A DNA stretch of 61,378 nucleotides from JBEBGV01 sp040081265 (lineage in GTDB: Bacteria > Acidobacteriota > Vicinamibacteria > Vicinamibacterales > UBA2999). The notes beneath the pieces were generated by a model. It had not been told where the DNA came from, searched no databases, and saw only the letters and a list, made by a program, of their open reading frames with translations. A program made the position numbers and the translations under genes. Location of the stretch: positions 1 to 61,378 of the forward strand of contig JBEBGV010000026.1 in the NCBI GenBank assembly GCA_040081265.1, written 5' to 3'. Position 1 is the first letter of the stretch. Each line of letters opens with the position of its first letter. Shown here one piece after another: positions 17,101 to 25,734 of the stretch.

Positions 17101-17948
17101 CAGGGGATCTGAAATCCTCTGAACACGTAGGTGAAGCCGGCGCCGAGGCCGACTGTCGGATCGTTGGTGGTGAGGCCGAAGGTCACGCCGACATCGCCTC
17201 GCCACCCGCCCGCGGTGTACCGGGCGCCGACACGCACAACGCTTCGCGATTCGGTGCCGGGCGGAGGGTCACCCTCCCGTGTGTCTGCGCGGCCGTTCCA
17301 CTCGCCAACCACCTCCGCCTTCTGCGTCAGCGCGCGCGCAAACGACAACCCGTAGGTGATGACATCGTTCTGGCGATTGCCGCGCGTGGGGTCGCCAAGG
17401 ATCCCCACCCCCACATTCCCGACCACACGCACCGACTGCACGGTCTTGGCGACAAGAACCGACGCCAGGAAGTCGGTCGTGTCCAGGCCCAGACCACTTT
17501 CGTTCGACGCATTCGGCAGCCGGGTTGCAAAGCGCACACCGAAGGAGGGGCGCCCGACGCCCTCCGGCACAATTCGAACCTTGGTGCCTACGACGATATC
17601 CTCGACGCTGCGCGTCGAGTCTCCACTGATGGTGAGAAGCCCGTCGAGCGGCGCCGGCCGGCGCGCAGTGATCGACAAGTTGCTGTAGAGGCCGCCATCG
17701 AGCTGCAGTTCAGCGATCGAGCTGAGGCCAATACTGACCCCGATCAAGGGCACGCGAAGCAGATGGCCCTCGAGTCCCGACACCGGGTAGCGCACGTCCC
17801 GCGCGTAGTCGAAACCTGCCTCCAGCAGCACCCGGCCAGCGCCGATCGTTTCGGGATCCTCGGTCGTCAGGGGCCGCTGCTGGGCAAACGAAGGCGCCGC
17901 ACTCAGCACGAGCAGCAACGCCAATGACATCCGCATGGGAGCTTTCAT
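17100..17948 (-). CDS. Secreted beta-barrel outer-membrane protein of unknown role
   Basis: A 282-residue protein with a clear signal peptide (residues 1-22, ending SFAQ). Alternating hydrophobic/polar strands rich in Gly, Tyr and Thr follow (VRVVGNVGVGILGD, VVRVGARYTAGGWRGDVGVTFGL), typical of a 10-12 strand barrel. It resembles the loosely defined family annotated as putative MetA-pathway of phenol degradation proteins. The N-terminal RPLTTEDPETIGAGR is often seen there. Substrate or partner is unknown. Its ATG overlaps the dtd stop (ATGA). Confidence 0.75.
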   Translation of the reverse strand: MKAPMRMSLALLLVLSAAPSFAQQRPLTTEDPETIGAGRVLLEAGFDYARDVRYPVSGLEGHLLRVPLIGVSIGLSSIAELQLDGGLYSNLSITARRPAPLDGLLTISGDSTRSVEDIVVGTKVRIVPEGVGRPSFGVRFATRLPNASNESGLGLDTTDFLASVLVAKTVQSVRVVGNVGVGILGDPTRGNRQNDVITYGLSFARALTQKAEVVGEWNGRADTREGDPPPGTESRSVVRVGARYTAGGWRGDVGVTFGLTTNDPTVGLGAGFTYVFRGFQIP

Positions 17949-18409
17949 CTCGAGTTCATCATCTGTCGCGTCGAATCGACCACAAGCGTGACCGGACCGT
18001 CGTTGACCAGTTCCACCTGCATCGTCGCCTGGAATTCTCCGGTTTCCACCGGCAGGCCGGAAGCGCGCAATTCTCTCACGAGACTCTCATACAGCCCGCG
18101 GGCCACATCGGGGCTGGCGGCAGCGTCAAAGGACGGGCGCCGCCCCTTGCGACAGTCGCCATAGAGGGTGAACTGCGACACCAGCAGCACACTGCCACCG
18201 ACATCGACCACCGAGCGGTCGAAGCCCTTGCCGTGCTCGTCATCGAAGGTGCGCAACTCGCGGATCTTCGCGGCCGCAAACGTCACGTCATCCACACCGT
18301 CTGTCTTGCTGATGCCCACCAGGACGAGCAGACCCCTGCCAATCTCGCCGGTCAGGCGACCGTCAGCACGCACGCGGGCTTCGCTGACGCGCTGGATCAC
18401 CAGTCGCAT
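17945..18409 (-). CDS. dtd: D-aminoacyl-tRNA deacylase
   Basis: A 154-residue protein that hydrolyses D-aminoacyl-tRNA and so keeps D-amino acids out of translation. It starts MRLVIQRVSEARV, has the SQFTLYGD motif near residue 78 and the Gly-cisPro motif as NDGPVT near residue 138; together these identify DTD1. The length matches the family (about 145-150). The ATG at 18409 is chosen because the longer frame upstream is antisense-like sequence inside the ttcA-like gene. It is cotranscribed with its neighbours, 8 bp after the previous stop. Confidence 0.95.
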   Translation of the reverse strand: MRLVIQRVSEARVRADGRLTGEIGRGLLVLVGISKTDGVDDVTFAAAKIRELRTFDDEHGKGFDRSVVDVGGSVLLVSQFTLYGDCRKGRRPSFDAAASPDVARGLYESLVRELRASGLPVETGEFQATMQVELVNDGPVTLVVDSTRQMMNSR

Positions 18410-18417
18410 GACCGAGG

Positions 18418-19257
18418 TCAGTGCCGCCCGGGAAGGATCTGCAGAAGCTGGGGTCCGCCTTCGTCGTCCATCCGCAGTGCCACGCTGTCTCGCAGTTCGC
18501 CGCTCGGGTTGAGGCGGGTGTCGAGGAGGTGGCGGGGCATCACATTCGTGAGGGCCTTGAGCATGGAGTTCTTGAGGCCGGGATGATCGATCTCGAGGTC
18601 GGTGATCAGGCGCTTGACACGCTGGCGCTGGAGGCTCAGGTCTCCGCACGCCGGACAACAGCAGCCGATGATCTCGAGCTGCCGCTCCTTCGCATAGAGC
18701 CTGGCCTCGGCTTCGTCGACGTAGACCAGTGGGCGGATCACGGTATGAAGTCCGTTGTCGGACACCAGCCGTGCCGGCATCGCCTTGAGCGCCCCGGCGA
18801 AGAACAGGTTCAGGAGAAGGGTTTCGATGAAGTCATCCATGTGATGACCGAGCGCAATCTTGGTCGCGCCGATCTCACCGGCAATCCGATAGAGCACGCC
18901 TCGCCGGAGACGGGCGCACAGCGAGCATGGCGTTGCGTTGGCATCGAGGACATCGTCCATGACCTCGCCGATCTCGGTATGTTCGATGCGGTATTCCCAG
19001 CCGCGCGCCTCGCACGTGCGGGCGATGACGTCGTGCTTGTAGTCCTTGTAGCCGGAATCGACATTGACCGCAACCAGCGAGAAGTCGATCGGCGCCCTGG
19101 CGCGCAGCTCGTCGAGAATCTGAATGAGGGCCCAGCTGTCCTTGCCGCCCGACACGCCTACCATGACGCGATCGCCGTCCTCGATCAGGTTGAAGTCCTT
19201 GATCGCCCTGGTGGTCTTCTTGGCGATCCTGGCTTCGAGGGGGCTCCGGTACGACAT
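18418..19257 (-). CDS. ttcA: TtcA-family tRNA 2-thiolation enzyme (PP-loop ATPase)
   Basis: A 279-residue PP-loop protein with SGGKDSWAL near residue 37. The paired cysteines for an iron-sulfur cluster are CSLC near residue 111 and a second cluster GCCCPACGD near residue 203. TtcA thiolates cytidine 32 of several tRNAs in the cytoplasm. The sequence ends DEGGPQLLQILPGRH. It should not be confused with LarE of the Ni-pincer pathway, which is a different PP-loop family. The ATG start is secure. Confidence 0.9.
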   Translation of the reverse strand: MSYRSPLEARIAKKTTRAIKDFNLIEDGDRVMVGVSGGKDSWALIQILDELRARAPIDFSLVAVNVDSGYKDYKHDVIARTCEARGWEYRIEHTEIGEVMDDVLDANATPCSLCARLRRGVLYRIAGEIGATKIALGHHMDDFIETLLLNLFFAGALKAMPARLVSDNGLHTVIRPLVYVDEAEARLYAKERQLEIIGCCCPACGDLSLQRQRVKRLITDLEIDHPGLKNSMLKALTNVMPRHLLDTRLNPSGELRDSVALRMDDEGGPQLLQILPGRH

Positions 19258-19298
19258 CCTGAGAGTTTAGCTTAGGCCGGCGCACCCGAAGGTGCCCC

Positions 19299-20066
19299 CT
19301 ACGTACGCGGGGCGGATTCCAGCACCTCGGCGATTTCGTACAGCGGCGAATCACCGGACCGGAACTGCCCTGCCTCGCGCATCAGACGTCTGAGGTGAAC
19401 CAGATCGGCCAGCACCTGGAACGTCCGGGACAGGCCGTACTTCGACTTCCCGAACTGCCGCGGCCGATGGTTGACTTGGACTTCGACGATTCGCCCGCCG
19501 AACTGTCGCGCCAGTGCCGGGAGATACCGGTGCATGCCAGGCCGGAGATGCAGCGGCTTGACCACTTCGGCGCGAAACACCTTCAGCGAGCAGCCGTTGT
19601 CGTGCAGAGGTACGCCGCTGACCCACCCGATGAGGGTGTTGGCCGCGACTGAGGGTACATGCTTGGTGAGAAACGCGTCCTTTCGGTGGCGGCGCCAGCC
19701 GGCAACGATGTCGTGGGTGCGTGCAAGGTCCAGCATCCGTGGTATGTCGGCCGGGTCATTCTGCAGGTCACCATCGCAGGTGATGATGAACCCGCCACGT
19801 GCCGCCGCGAATCCGGCTGCAAAAGCTGCGGTCTGACCGAAATTCCGCGTGAAGCGAATCACACGCACGGCGGGATCGGAGGCCTGTATGCCGGCTGCGC
19901 GCGTGAACGTCCGGTCGGCACTGCCGTCATCGATCAGGATGATCTCGTAAGGTCGCCCCAGTCCGTGCAGCACCGCGCTGAGTTCGGTGTGGAGCGCGTC
20001 GATGTTGGCCTCCTCGTCGCGAAGCGGGACCACGATCGACAGTTCTACGGCGCGACGATCAGGCAC
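19299..20066 (-). CDS. Family 2 glycosyltransferase (polyprenol-phosphate sugar synthase type)
   Basis: A 255-residue GT-A fold enzyme. It starts LSIVVPLRDEEANI, has the nucleotide-binding DDGSADRT near residue 47, and the DxD-region DGDLQNDP near residue 97. The pattern NFGQTAAFAAG and the later HRPRQFGKSKYG are typical of dolichol/undecaprenyl-phosphate mannose or glucose synthases such as Dpm1 and ArnC. It lacks the C-terminal membrane helices of ArnC-like proteins. It starts at GTG 20066, with GGAGG upstream, and overlaps the DedA-like gene by 8 bp. It may feed the divergent GT-C protein at 20685. Confidence 0.88.
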   Translation of the reverse strand: MPDRRAVELSIVVPLRDEEANIDALHTELSAVLHGLGRPYEIILIDDGSADRTFTRAAGIQASDPAVRVIRFTRNFGQTAAFAAGFAAARGGFIITCDGDLQNDPADIPRMLDLARTHDIVAGWRRHRKDAFLTKHVPSVAANTLIGWVSGVPLHDNGCSLKVFRAEVVKPLHLRPGMHRYLPALARQFGGRIVEVQVNHRPRQFGKSKYGLSRTFQVLADLVHLRRLMREAGQFRSGDSPLYEIAEVLESAPRT

Positions 20067-20652
20067 GACGGGTCCTCCGCCTCCACAGGACCCACGTCAG
20101 CACGGCAAGCAGGATCGCACCAACCAGCCACAGCGCCACTTCCCGGCCACGCGTGCGCATCAGTTCCATCGCCGCGTCACCATAGAGGACCGCCAGCGTA
20201 CCAAGGGCGAAGTAACGAACCCCGCGCGCAACGCCAATGGCCAGGACGAACTGGGCCGGCTTGACCCTGGCGACCCCGGCCAGCAGGACGAACAGCTTGA
20301 ACGGTGCGGGTGGCGGCAGGAGCGCCGGCACCATGAGCGCCAGGAGACCGTGGCGGCGATAGAGTGCCAGGGCACGATCGATGTGGCCGGGCTTGAGGCG
20401 TTTCTTGAGGAACGCTTCACCACCGCGCTCAGCCAGGAGGTAGATCACATAGCAGCCCGCGACGGAGCCCAGCGTGGCCATGAGCGCGTAAAACGGCATG
20501 CGCGGCTTGTGCTCGATGACCAGGAGCACCACCAGGAGATCGTTGATCTGCGGAAGCGAGATGAACGAGGAATCCAGGAACGCGATAACGAAGAGGCCGG
20601 GTCCGCCCAGAGCAAGGGCAAACCCATACAGCCAGGTAATCAGCGACTTCAC
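20059..20652 (-). CDS. DedA/YqaA-family membrane protein (VTT domain)
   Basis: A 197-residue membrane protein with about five hydrophobic segments. The VTT/SNARE-associated signature is visible in VIAFLDSSFISLPQINDLLVV and in the pattern GCYVIYLLAERGGEAFLKK with PAPFKLFVLLAGVARV. DedA-type proteins are linked to lipid-carrier or phospholipid flipping and envelope homeostasis. GTG start. The coupling to a polyprenol-phosphate glycosyltransferase suggests a lipid-linked sugar task, but that is only inference from position. Confidence 0.85.
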   Translation of the reverse strand: MKSLITWLYGFALALGGPGLFVIAFLDSSFISLPQINDLLVVLLVIEHKPRMPFYALMATLGSVAGCYVIYLLAERGGEAFLKKRLKPGHIDRALALYRRHGLLALMVPALLPPPAPFKLFVLLAGVARVKPAQFVLAIGVARGVRYFALGTLAVLYGDAAMELMRTRGREVALWLVGAILLAVLTWVLWRRRTRRA

Positions 20653-20684
20653 AGGGCGAAGTCACGATATCCTGAACGCGCCTC

Positions 20685-22205
20685 GTGAGTATAGCCCGCA
20701 GGTCAGGCGCGTTCCGTTGGACCCCGCAGCACCCCGACACCTTTCTCCCAGTGGTGCTCGCCTGCTGCGCGCTGCTGGTGGGCGTGGCGGCCTGGGCGTA
20801 CTACTTCAACGCGGGCCTCGTCCTGAGTCACTACGACGCCAAGGCTCACCTCGTGGTGGCTCGACGCGTCATCGACAACCTCACGCCCGGCTGGCAACAG
20901 GTTGGGGCGGTCTGGCTGCCGTTGCCGCATCTTCTGCTGCTTTTCCCGGTTCAGATCGATCTGCTCTATCGCACCGGTCTTGCCGGCTCTCTGCTCTCGT
21001 TGACCTGCCTGGGCGTGACCGCATTCGCGATGGCCTCTTTCGTACGAAGGACCACTGGTTCCTCGCCCGGTGCGATGGCTGCAGTCGCCCTCCTGACCCT
21101 CAACCCGAATCTCCTGTACCTGTTCACCACACCCATGACCGAGCCGCTGCTCTTTGCGGTGACGTCGCTGCTCATCTGGTGGTTGACTGGCTGGCTTGGT
21201 GGACAGACGACCCGTGTGCCGCGGCTGGCGGGGGTCCTGCTGATCGCTGCGGCGTGGACGCGGTACGAGGCATGGGCAGTCATCGCCGCGGCAGGACTCC
21301 TGTCGCTGGCGATCCTGCTCTGGCAGCGGGCTCCGAGCAGCGACATTGCGCGCCGCGCCCTGGCGTACAGCGTCTGGCCGATTGGCGCCGCGCTGGCGTT
21401 TCTCGTCGATAGTCGCATCACGGTCGGACAATGGTTTGTGTCGGACGGTTTCTTCGTTCCCGACCCCACCTACGCCGGGAAGATGGGCGCCACGCTCCAG
21501 GCAATCGCGGAGGGGACGGTCGACCTGAGCGGGTCAGTGGTCGTACTGGTCGCCACAGCCGGTGCGGCCGCGACGGTGATCGTGGGGCTGCGCCATCGGG
21601 TCAGGAGCGGCGCCTGGATAGGCCTGGCCCTTCTCGGCTCGCTCGCCCTGCCTCTCACCGCTTTTTTTGACGGTCACCCGTTTCGCATCCGCTACATGAC
21701 ACCACTGGTGGCAGCGGCGGCGCTCTGGGCCGGGATGGCTGTTGGCGCGCTCCCGCGGCGGTTCCAGTGGATGGCCGCGGGCGGGCTCGTGCTTGCGGCG
21801 CTCGCGCAGGCGCCGCCCTTGAGCGGCACAGCGCCGATGGTGATTGAAGCCCAACTCGATCGACCCGCAGGTGCGGCGCGTGAAGTGGTCAGCGAGTGTC
21901 TGTCGTCGAACTACAGGGGTGAGAAGGTGCTGGCGAGCATGGGCGCTCTTGCCCACTACATGCAGGAACTATCCTGGTACGGCTTTGCCCTCCGTGACTT
22001 CGTGCACGAAGGCAACGGCATCATCTGGGAGGTGGCGCTCGAGACCGGGCCCGCACCCGTCACAGGATGGATGCTGGTTGAAGAGGTCGCTGAAGGTGGC
22101 GATGTCCTGGCGCAGCGCATTCGTCGCGATCCCGCCTTCGCCGCAGGCATGACGCGCGTCTGTGCAAGCGGCGGTGTCGCGCTGTATCGCCGCGACGCCC
22201 GTTGA
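20685..22205 (+). CDS. Polytopic membrane glycosyltransferase-like protein (GT-C type)
   Basis: A 506-residue protein with about 10-12 hydrophobic helices. The first periplasmic loop carries SHYDAKAHL, which resembles the acidic loop motif of GT-C enzymes (PMT/ArnT class) where an Asp acts in catalysis. A conserved-looking TPMTEPLLF helix follows and a soluble tail of about 110 residues closes the protein. Such proteins transfer a sugar from a polyprenol-phosphate donor at the periplasmic face. It is divergent from the DedA/GT2 pair with only 32 bp between starts, which supports a shared pathway. GTG start at 20685. Sugar and acceptor are unknown. Confidence 0.75.
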   Translation: MSIARRSGAFRWTPQHPDTFLPVVLACCALLVGVAAWAYYFNAGLVLSHYDAKAHLVVARRVIDNLTPGWQQVGAVWLPLPHLLLLFPVQIDLLYRTGLAGSLLSLTCLGVTAFAMASFVRRTTGSSPGAMAAVALLTLNPNLLYLFTTPMTEPLLFAVTSLLIWWLTGWLGGQTTRVPRLAGVLLIAAAWTRYEAWAVIAAAGLLSLAILLWQRAPSSDIARRALAYSVWPIGAALAFLVDSRITVGQWFVSDGFFVPDPTYAGKMGATLQAIAEGTVDLSGSVVVLVATAGAAATVIVGLRHRVRSGAWIGLALLGSLALPLTAFFDGHPFRIRYMTPLVAAAALWAGMAVGALPRRFQWMAAGGLVLAALAQAPPLSGTAPMVIEAQLDRPAGAAREVVSECLSSNYRGEKVLASMGALAHYMQELSWYGFALRDFVHEGNGIIWEVALETGPAPVTGWMLVEEVAEGGDVLAQRIRRDPAFAAGMTRVCASGGVALYRRDAR

Positions 22206-22259
22206 GTCGTCCGTTGGGCGGGTCCCCAGGACCGCTGTTAACCGAGCTCAGGCAGTCAG

Positions 22260-22643
22260 ATGCTGATCAAGATTGCTGCGTATAGCTTCTCAGTCGTCAC
22301 ACTCCTCGCTGTAGCGTTTCACTGTGCGCTTGCCCTTGGAATGCCCTGGGCAGAGCTCAGCTGGGGTGGAAAATACAGCGGGCGACTACCTGCTCTCATG
22401 CGTGTCGCATCTGTGGCATCCGCAGTGGTCCTGGTCGTTCTAGCACTTGTGGTATTGATTCGAGCGGGTCTACTCCTGCCACGGTGGTATTCGTTATCGC
22501 AGAAAGCGATATGGGTCGTGGTTGCCTATTGCGGCGTTGCGGTCCTGGCCCACATCTTCACGCCAAGCAAGTGGGAGCGCATCGTGTGGTTGCCCATGGT
22601 TGTCATCCTGTTCATCACAGGGTTACTGGTTGCCAGACGATGA
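22260..22643 (+). CDS. Small four-helix membrane protein, unknown, low-GC outlier
   Basis: A 127-residue protein that is almost entirely four hydrophobic segments (about 5-28, 45-70, 78-97, 103-125) separated by short loops. No conserved motif is recognised. Its base composition is close to 52 percent G+C over stretches I counted, with codons such as TTG, GTA and ATT, clearly below its neighbours. This suggests recent transfer or weak codon adaptation. Its stop overlaps the next start in an ATGA, so the two are coupled. Confidence 0.75.
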   Translation: MLIKIAAYSFSVVTLLAVAFHCALALGMPWAELSWGGKYSGRLPALMRVASVASAVVLVVLALVVLIRAGLLLPRWYSLSQKAIWVVVAYCGVAVLAHIFTPSKWERIVWLPMVVILFITGLLVARR

Positions 22644-23062
22644 CATCCGATACCGCGGGCGATTCAGCGGGCCGATCGGCGGCAGATCGACACTTGGAGC
22701 GATTGCTCGAGGCGTTCGCTGATGCGTGGAATCGTCATGACGTCGAGGCCCTGATGTCCATGATGACCGACGACGGCATATTCGAGGCTTCCGCGGGCAA
22801 CAACGTCGACGGCGAGCGGCATGAAGGACAGCGCTCCGTCCGAATGGCGTACGAGGCAGTGTTCGCTCAATATCCGGATGCACACTGGGCCAACGCTCGG
22901 CACTTCGTGACGGGGAACCGCGGTGTGTCCGAGTGGACCTTCACAGGCACACTGAGCGATGGCAGGCGGGTGGAAGTCACCGGTTGCGACCTGTTTACGT
23001 TTCGGAGTGGCAAGATCGCCGCAAAGAACTCGTTTCGAAAAAATCGACCAGCCATCGTGTGA
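22640..23062 (+). CDS. SnoaL-like (NTF2-fold) protein
   Basis: A 140-residue cytoplasmic protein with the classic cone-fold pattern of SnoaL/ketosteroid-isomerase-like proteins. The first helix is ERLLEAFADAWNRHDVEALMSMMTDDGIFE, then GxRSVRMAYEAVFAQYPD, then strands WTFTGTLSDGRRVEVTGCDLFTF. Members include isomerases, hydratases and many binding proteins, so no reaction is assigned. The ATG at 22640 overlaps the stop of the preceding membrane-protein gene by 4 bp. Confidence 0.8.
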   Translation: MTSDTAGDSAGRSAADRHLERLLEAFADAWNRHDVEALMSMMTDDGIFEASAGNNVDGERHEGQRSVRMAYEAVFAQYPDAHWANARHFVTGNRGVSEWTFTGTLSDGRRVEVTGCDLFTFRSGKIAAKNSFRKNRPAIV

Positions 23063-23091
23063 GCTTCGGCGCCGCCGTCTACAGACGTGCA

Positions 23092-23808
23092 CTAGCGCCC
23101 GAAGCGGATGCCTAATGTGGCTTGGTAAGTCCAGCCACCCAGGTCGAGTTTCGGTCCGGCGAATTCGTTGCCCAGGTCTGCAGCGGCCTTCTGATAGCGC
23201 ACTTCCCCACCAAACGTGATGACGTCGCCCGCCAGCCTCACCCCGCCCAGAACGACGGGTGCGACTTCGGTCCCGTTTGCGACAAACGTTCCAGGACGCA
23301 CCACGAGAGAGGGGGAGCCGAAGTCAACGAAGTCGCCAAACTCGCTGTAGCGCCAGTTGACGAGCGCGACCCCGGCACCCACGTACGGCTGAATCGGAGA
23401 TGACTGCCCCGTCGGCACGAGACGGGCCGTGAACGTCACGGGCACCAGGCGCAGCTTGAGGCTTTGCTCGATCTCGGAACGGTCCGACGCGATGTAATCG
23501 CGATACACGGTTGGAACGGTCCGGCGGTAGAAGGACAGCCCGGCGCCGAATTCGACGAAGGGTCCGGCCGCAACCAGCCACTCGCCGCCGACGGTCGCGT
23601 TGTTGAAGTCCTTGAAATCGAAAACCAGATACTCGTGGTTCGCGGTCAGCACGTCCCCCGACTCGCGGGCGTCCTGGCCATTCGGCACAAAGCCTCCGAG
23701 TGTCAGATTGAACGTCTGCTGCGCGTGCGCTGGCGTCGCGGCGCCGACCACTGCCGCCAATACCAGTGCTGCGGCTCGCGCCAGATGCATCCTGCCCTTG
23801 ACTCTCAT
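23092..23808 (-). CDS. Secreted outer-membrane beta-barrel protein, OmpW/porin-like
   Basis: A 238-residue protein with a signal peptide (cleavage after AHAQ near residue 30) and a barrel of aromatic- and glycine-rich strands. Typical segments are GPFVEFGAGLSFYRR, LRLVPVTFTARLVP and IQPYVGAGVALVNWRY; the C-terminal strand ends TYQATLGIRFGR. The pattern LRLVPV...IQPYVGAGVA recurs in small 8-10 strand barrels. The ATG at 23808 is preceded by an excellent GAGGAGG site, which fixes the start. The role is unknown. Confidence 0.8.
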   Translation of the reverse strand: MRVKGRMHLARAAALVLAAVVGAATPAHAQQTFNLTLGGFVPNGQDARESGDVLTANHEYLVFDFKDFNNATVGGEWLVAAGPFVEFGAGLSFYRRTVPTVYRDYIASDRSEIEQSLKLRLVPVTFTARLVPTGQSSPIQPYVGAGVALVNWRYSEFGDFVDFGSPSLVVRPGTFVANGTEVAPVVLGGVRLAGDVITFGGEVRYQKAAADLGNEFAGPKLDLGGWTYQATLGIRFGR

Positions 23809-24019
23809 GACCCCTCCTCGATAACCAAACTGTTGGCCAGAAGAGGACAAAGCAACCACGGTGCCAGCGCCGGATTGACGTGAAGCCTCAGCGGCATCGG
23901 ACGCATCCGGCGCCACCGGACGTCTGGATTGGGGCGGATTGGGGAACGAAACGGAATTTTCGTGCTGGAATTCGCGCCTTGGCTGAGTTATCCATATTAA
24001 CTGCCGACGAGGTAACCAG

Positions 24020-24952
24020 CTGACCATCTATTTCGACTCGCATCTGGACGAACACGGCAGGAGACAGCGGCTGTACTCTGGTGATGTCTTCGTCTTCTCC
24101 CCGCGGCCGAGCTCGCTGGCCCTCACCGAATTTGCCCGTCAGCTCATCGCCGAAGCCTTCCATCCGCTCCTGCCCGAGCAGGCCCAGTTTGACCTTCCCG
24201 TCGAGCGGTTTGTCGAGATCGTGGCACCGCTGAAGCCCCGTTTCATTCATCACCCGAAGACGACGGACCTCCTGCGGGCGTTGCTTGCCGATATCGGCGA
24301 GGACATGGACCGCACGTACTTCGACCTGCCACGCATGCGGGTCGCCACAACCGGCGGGTATCTGTCGGCTGGCGTGGCCTATGTGCTCCACCCGCACCGC
24401 GACATCTGGTACGGGTCGCCGCCGGCGCAGCTCAACTGGTGGCTGCCCGTCTTCCCGTTCGAGTCGGAGAGTTCGTTCGCGTTTCACCAGCGCTACTGGA
24501 ACGAGCGGGTGCCAAACAGCTCGAACGAGTACAACCACTATGAATGGAACAAGGTCGGACGCGCCCAGGCCGCCCAGGAGGTGAAGGCTGACACGCGAAA
24601 GCAACCGAAGGCCACCGGCCCCCTCGAGCTGGAGCCCGACGTCCGACTGGTCTGCCCACCGGGCGGGCTGCTGCTCTTCTCGGGAGCGCACCTGCACTCG
24701 ACCGTCCCGAACACATCGGGACGATCGCGGTTCAGCATCGACTTCCGCACCGCGCACCACGACGACCTGGCCGCCCTGGGTGGGCCTCCAGGCATCGATC
24801 GGGCCTGCACCGGCACGACGCTGTTCGAACTGCGCCGCGCCAGCGATCTGGCTCCGGTTCCCCCGGAGATCGTCAGGCTCTACGACCCCAGCCCTCCGGA
24901 AGACGGCGAAGGCCTCGTCTTCAAAGCCGCGGGGTCGATGGCCGGGACCTAG
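24020..24952 (+). CDS. 2-oxoglutarate/Fe(II) oxygenase-like protein with probable CTG start
   Basis: A 310-residue cytosolic protein. The iron facial triad of the double-stranded beta-helix fold may be the HxD in HPHRDIWYG and the distal His in GAHLHSTVPN, followed by a possible 2-oxoglutarate-binding Arg (SRFSIDFR). The frame has no ATG, GTG or TTG until a GTG at 24221, yet coherent protein (TIYFDSHLDEHGRRQRLYSG) is encoded upstream. A CTG at 24020 preceded by GAGGT with a 6-nt gap fits best. Its stop overlaps the convergent stop of the next gene. The substrate is unknown. Confidence 0.72.
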   Translation: MTIYFDSHLDEHGRRQRLYSGDVFVFSPRPSSLALTEFARQLIAEAFHPLLPEQAQFDLPVERFVEIVAPLKPRFIHHPKTTDLLRALLADIGEDMDRTYFDLPRMRVATTGGYLSAGVAYVLHPHRDIWYGSPPAQLNWWLPVFPFESESSFAFHQRYWNERVPNSSNEYNHYEWNKVGRAQAAQEVKADTRKQPKATGPLELEPDVRLVCPPGGLLLFSGAHLHSTVPNTSGRSRFSIDFRTAHHDDLAALGGPPGIDRACTGTTLFELRRASDLAPVPPEIVRLYDPSPPEDGEGLVFKAAGSMAGT

Positions 24953-25734
24953 GCGCGAGACTCTCGGATCGCCGTCAACATCCTCTCGTGAATCTGACCG
25001 TTGGTGGCGAGCAGGTGCGGCTGCGAGACGTCGAGGGACGTGCCGTCCATCCCGGTGACCGTCCCCCCGGCTTCCCGGACAATGAGGACCCCTGCCGCGA
25101 TGTCCCAGTGTTGCAGGTGTTGCTCCCAGAACCCGTCGAAACGACCAGCCGCCACGTAACAGAGATCCAGCGCCGCCGACCCGAGCCGCCTCACGGCGCG
25201 GGAGCGCTCGAGCAGGGCGGCAAACAGCTCGACCAGTTCCGGTCCCCGTGCCCTGATGTCGTAGGGAAACCCGGTGACGAGGAGGGCATCGGTGAGCGCG
25301 TCAGTTTCCGAGACGCGGAGCGGTGTGCCGTTCATGAACGCCCCGCTGCCCCGTTCGGCCGTGAACAGCTCGTGCCTCGACGGATCGAAGACCGCGCCCA
25401 CTTCGGCCACGCCATCGATTTCGAGCGCCAGGGACGCACAGTAGATCGGCAGGCCGTGCGCGTAGTTGGTGGTGCCGTCGATGGGATCAAAAATCCACCG
25501 GTGTGACGCGTCCCGGGTGTCGGCACCCAGTTCCTCGCCGACCACCGCATGGTCCGGGAAGTGTTCAGCGATCACGGCGCGACACATGCGTTCGCACGCC
25601 AGGTCGATCTCGGTGACGAGGTCGATGGCACCCTTCTTCGCCACCGTAAACCCGTCAGCCTGCCCCTGCTGTTGAATGTCGCCGGCCCGCAGAACAATCT
25701 CGACAGCCGTGGCAAGGAAACGAGGATCAACCAC
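24949..25734 (-). CDS. Inositol-monophosphatase-family phosphatase
   Basis: A 261-residue Mg/Li-sensitive phosphatase fold. The metal-binding motifs are visible: GEELGADT (Glu) near residue 67, DPIDGTTNYAHGLP near 82 and HWDIAAGVLIVREAGG near 208. The family includes SuhB, inositol monophosphatase, histidinol-phosphatase and NADP phosphatase; the sequence alone does not decide between them. It starts at GTG 25734, overlapping the anti-sigma-factor gene by 8 bp, so the two form a small operon. Confidence 0.92.
   Translation of the reverse strand: MVDPRFLATAVEIVLRAGDIQQQGQADGFTVAKKGAIDLVTEIDLACERMCRAVIAEHFPDHAVVGEELGADTRDASHRWIFDPIDGTTNYAHGLPIYCASLALEIDGVAEVGAVFDPSRHELFTAERGSGAFMNGTPLRVSETDALTDALLVTGFPYDIRARGPELVELFAALLERSRAVRRLGSAALDLCYVAAGRFDGFWEQHLQHWDIAAGVLIVREAGGTVTGMDGTSLDVSQPHLLATNGQIHERMLTAIRESRA

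Noticed and set aside
18418..19257. A PP-loop protein as LarE partner of LarC
   Set aside because: The cysteine pattern CSLC...CCCPAC and the N-terminus match TtcA, not LarE.
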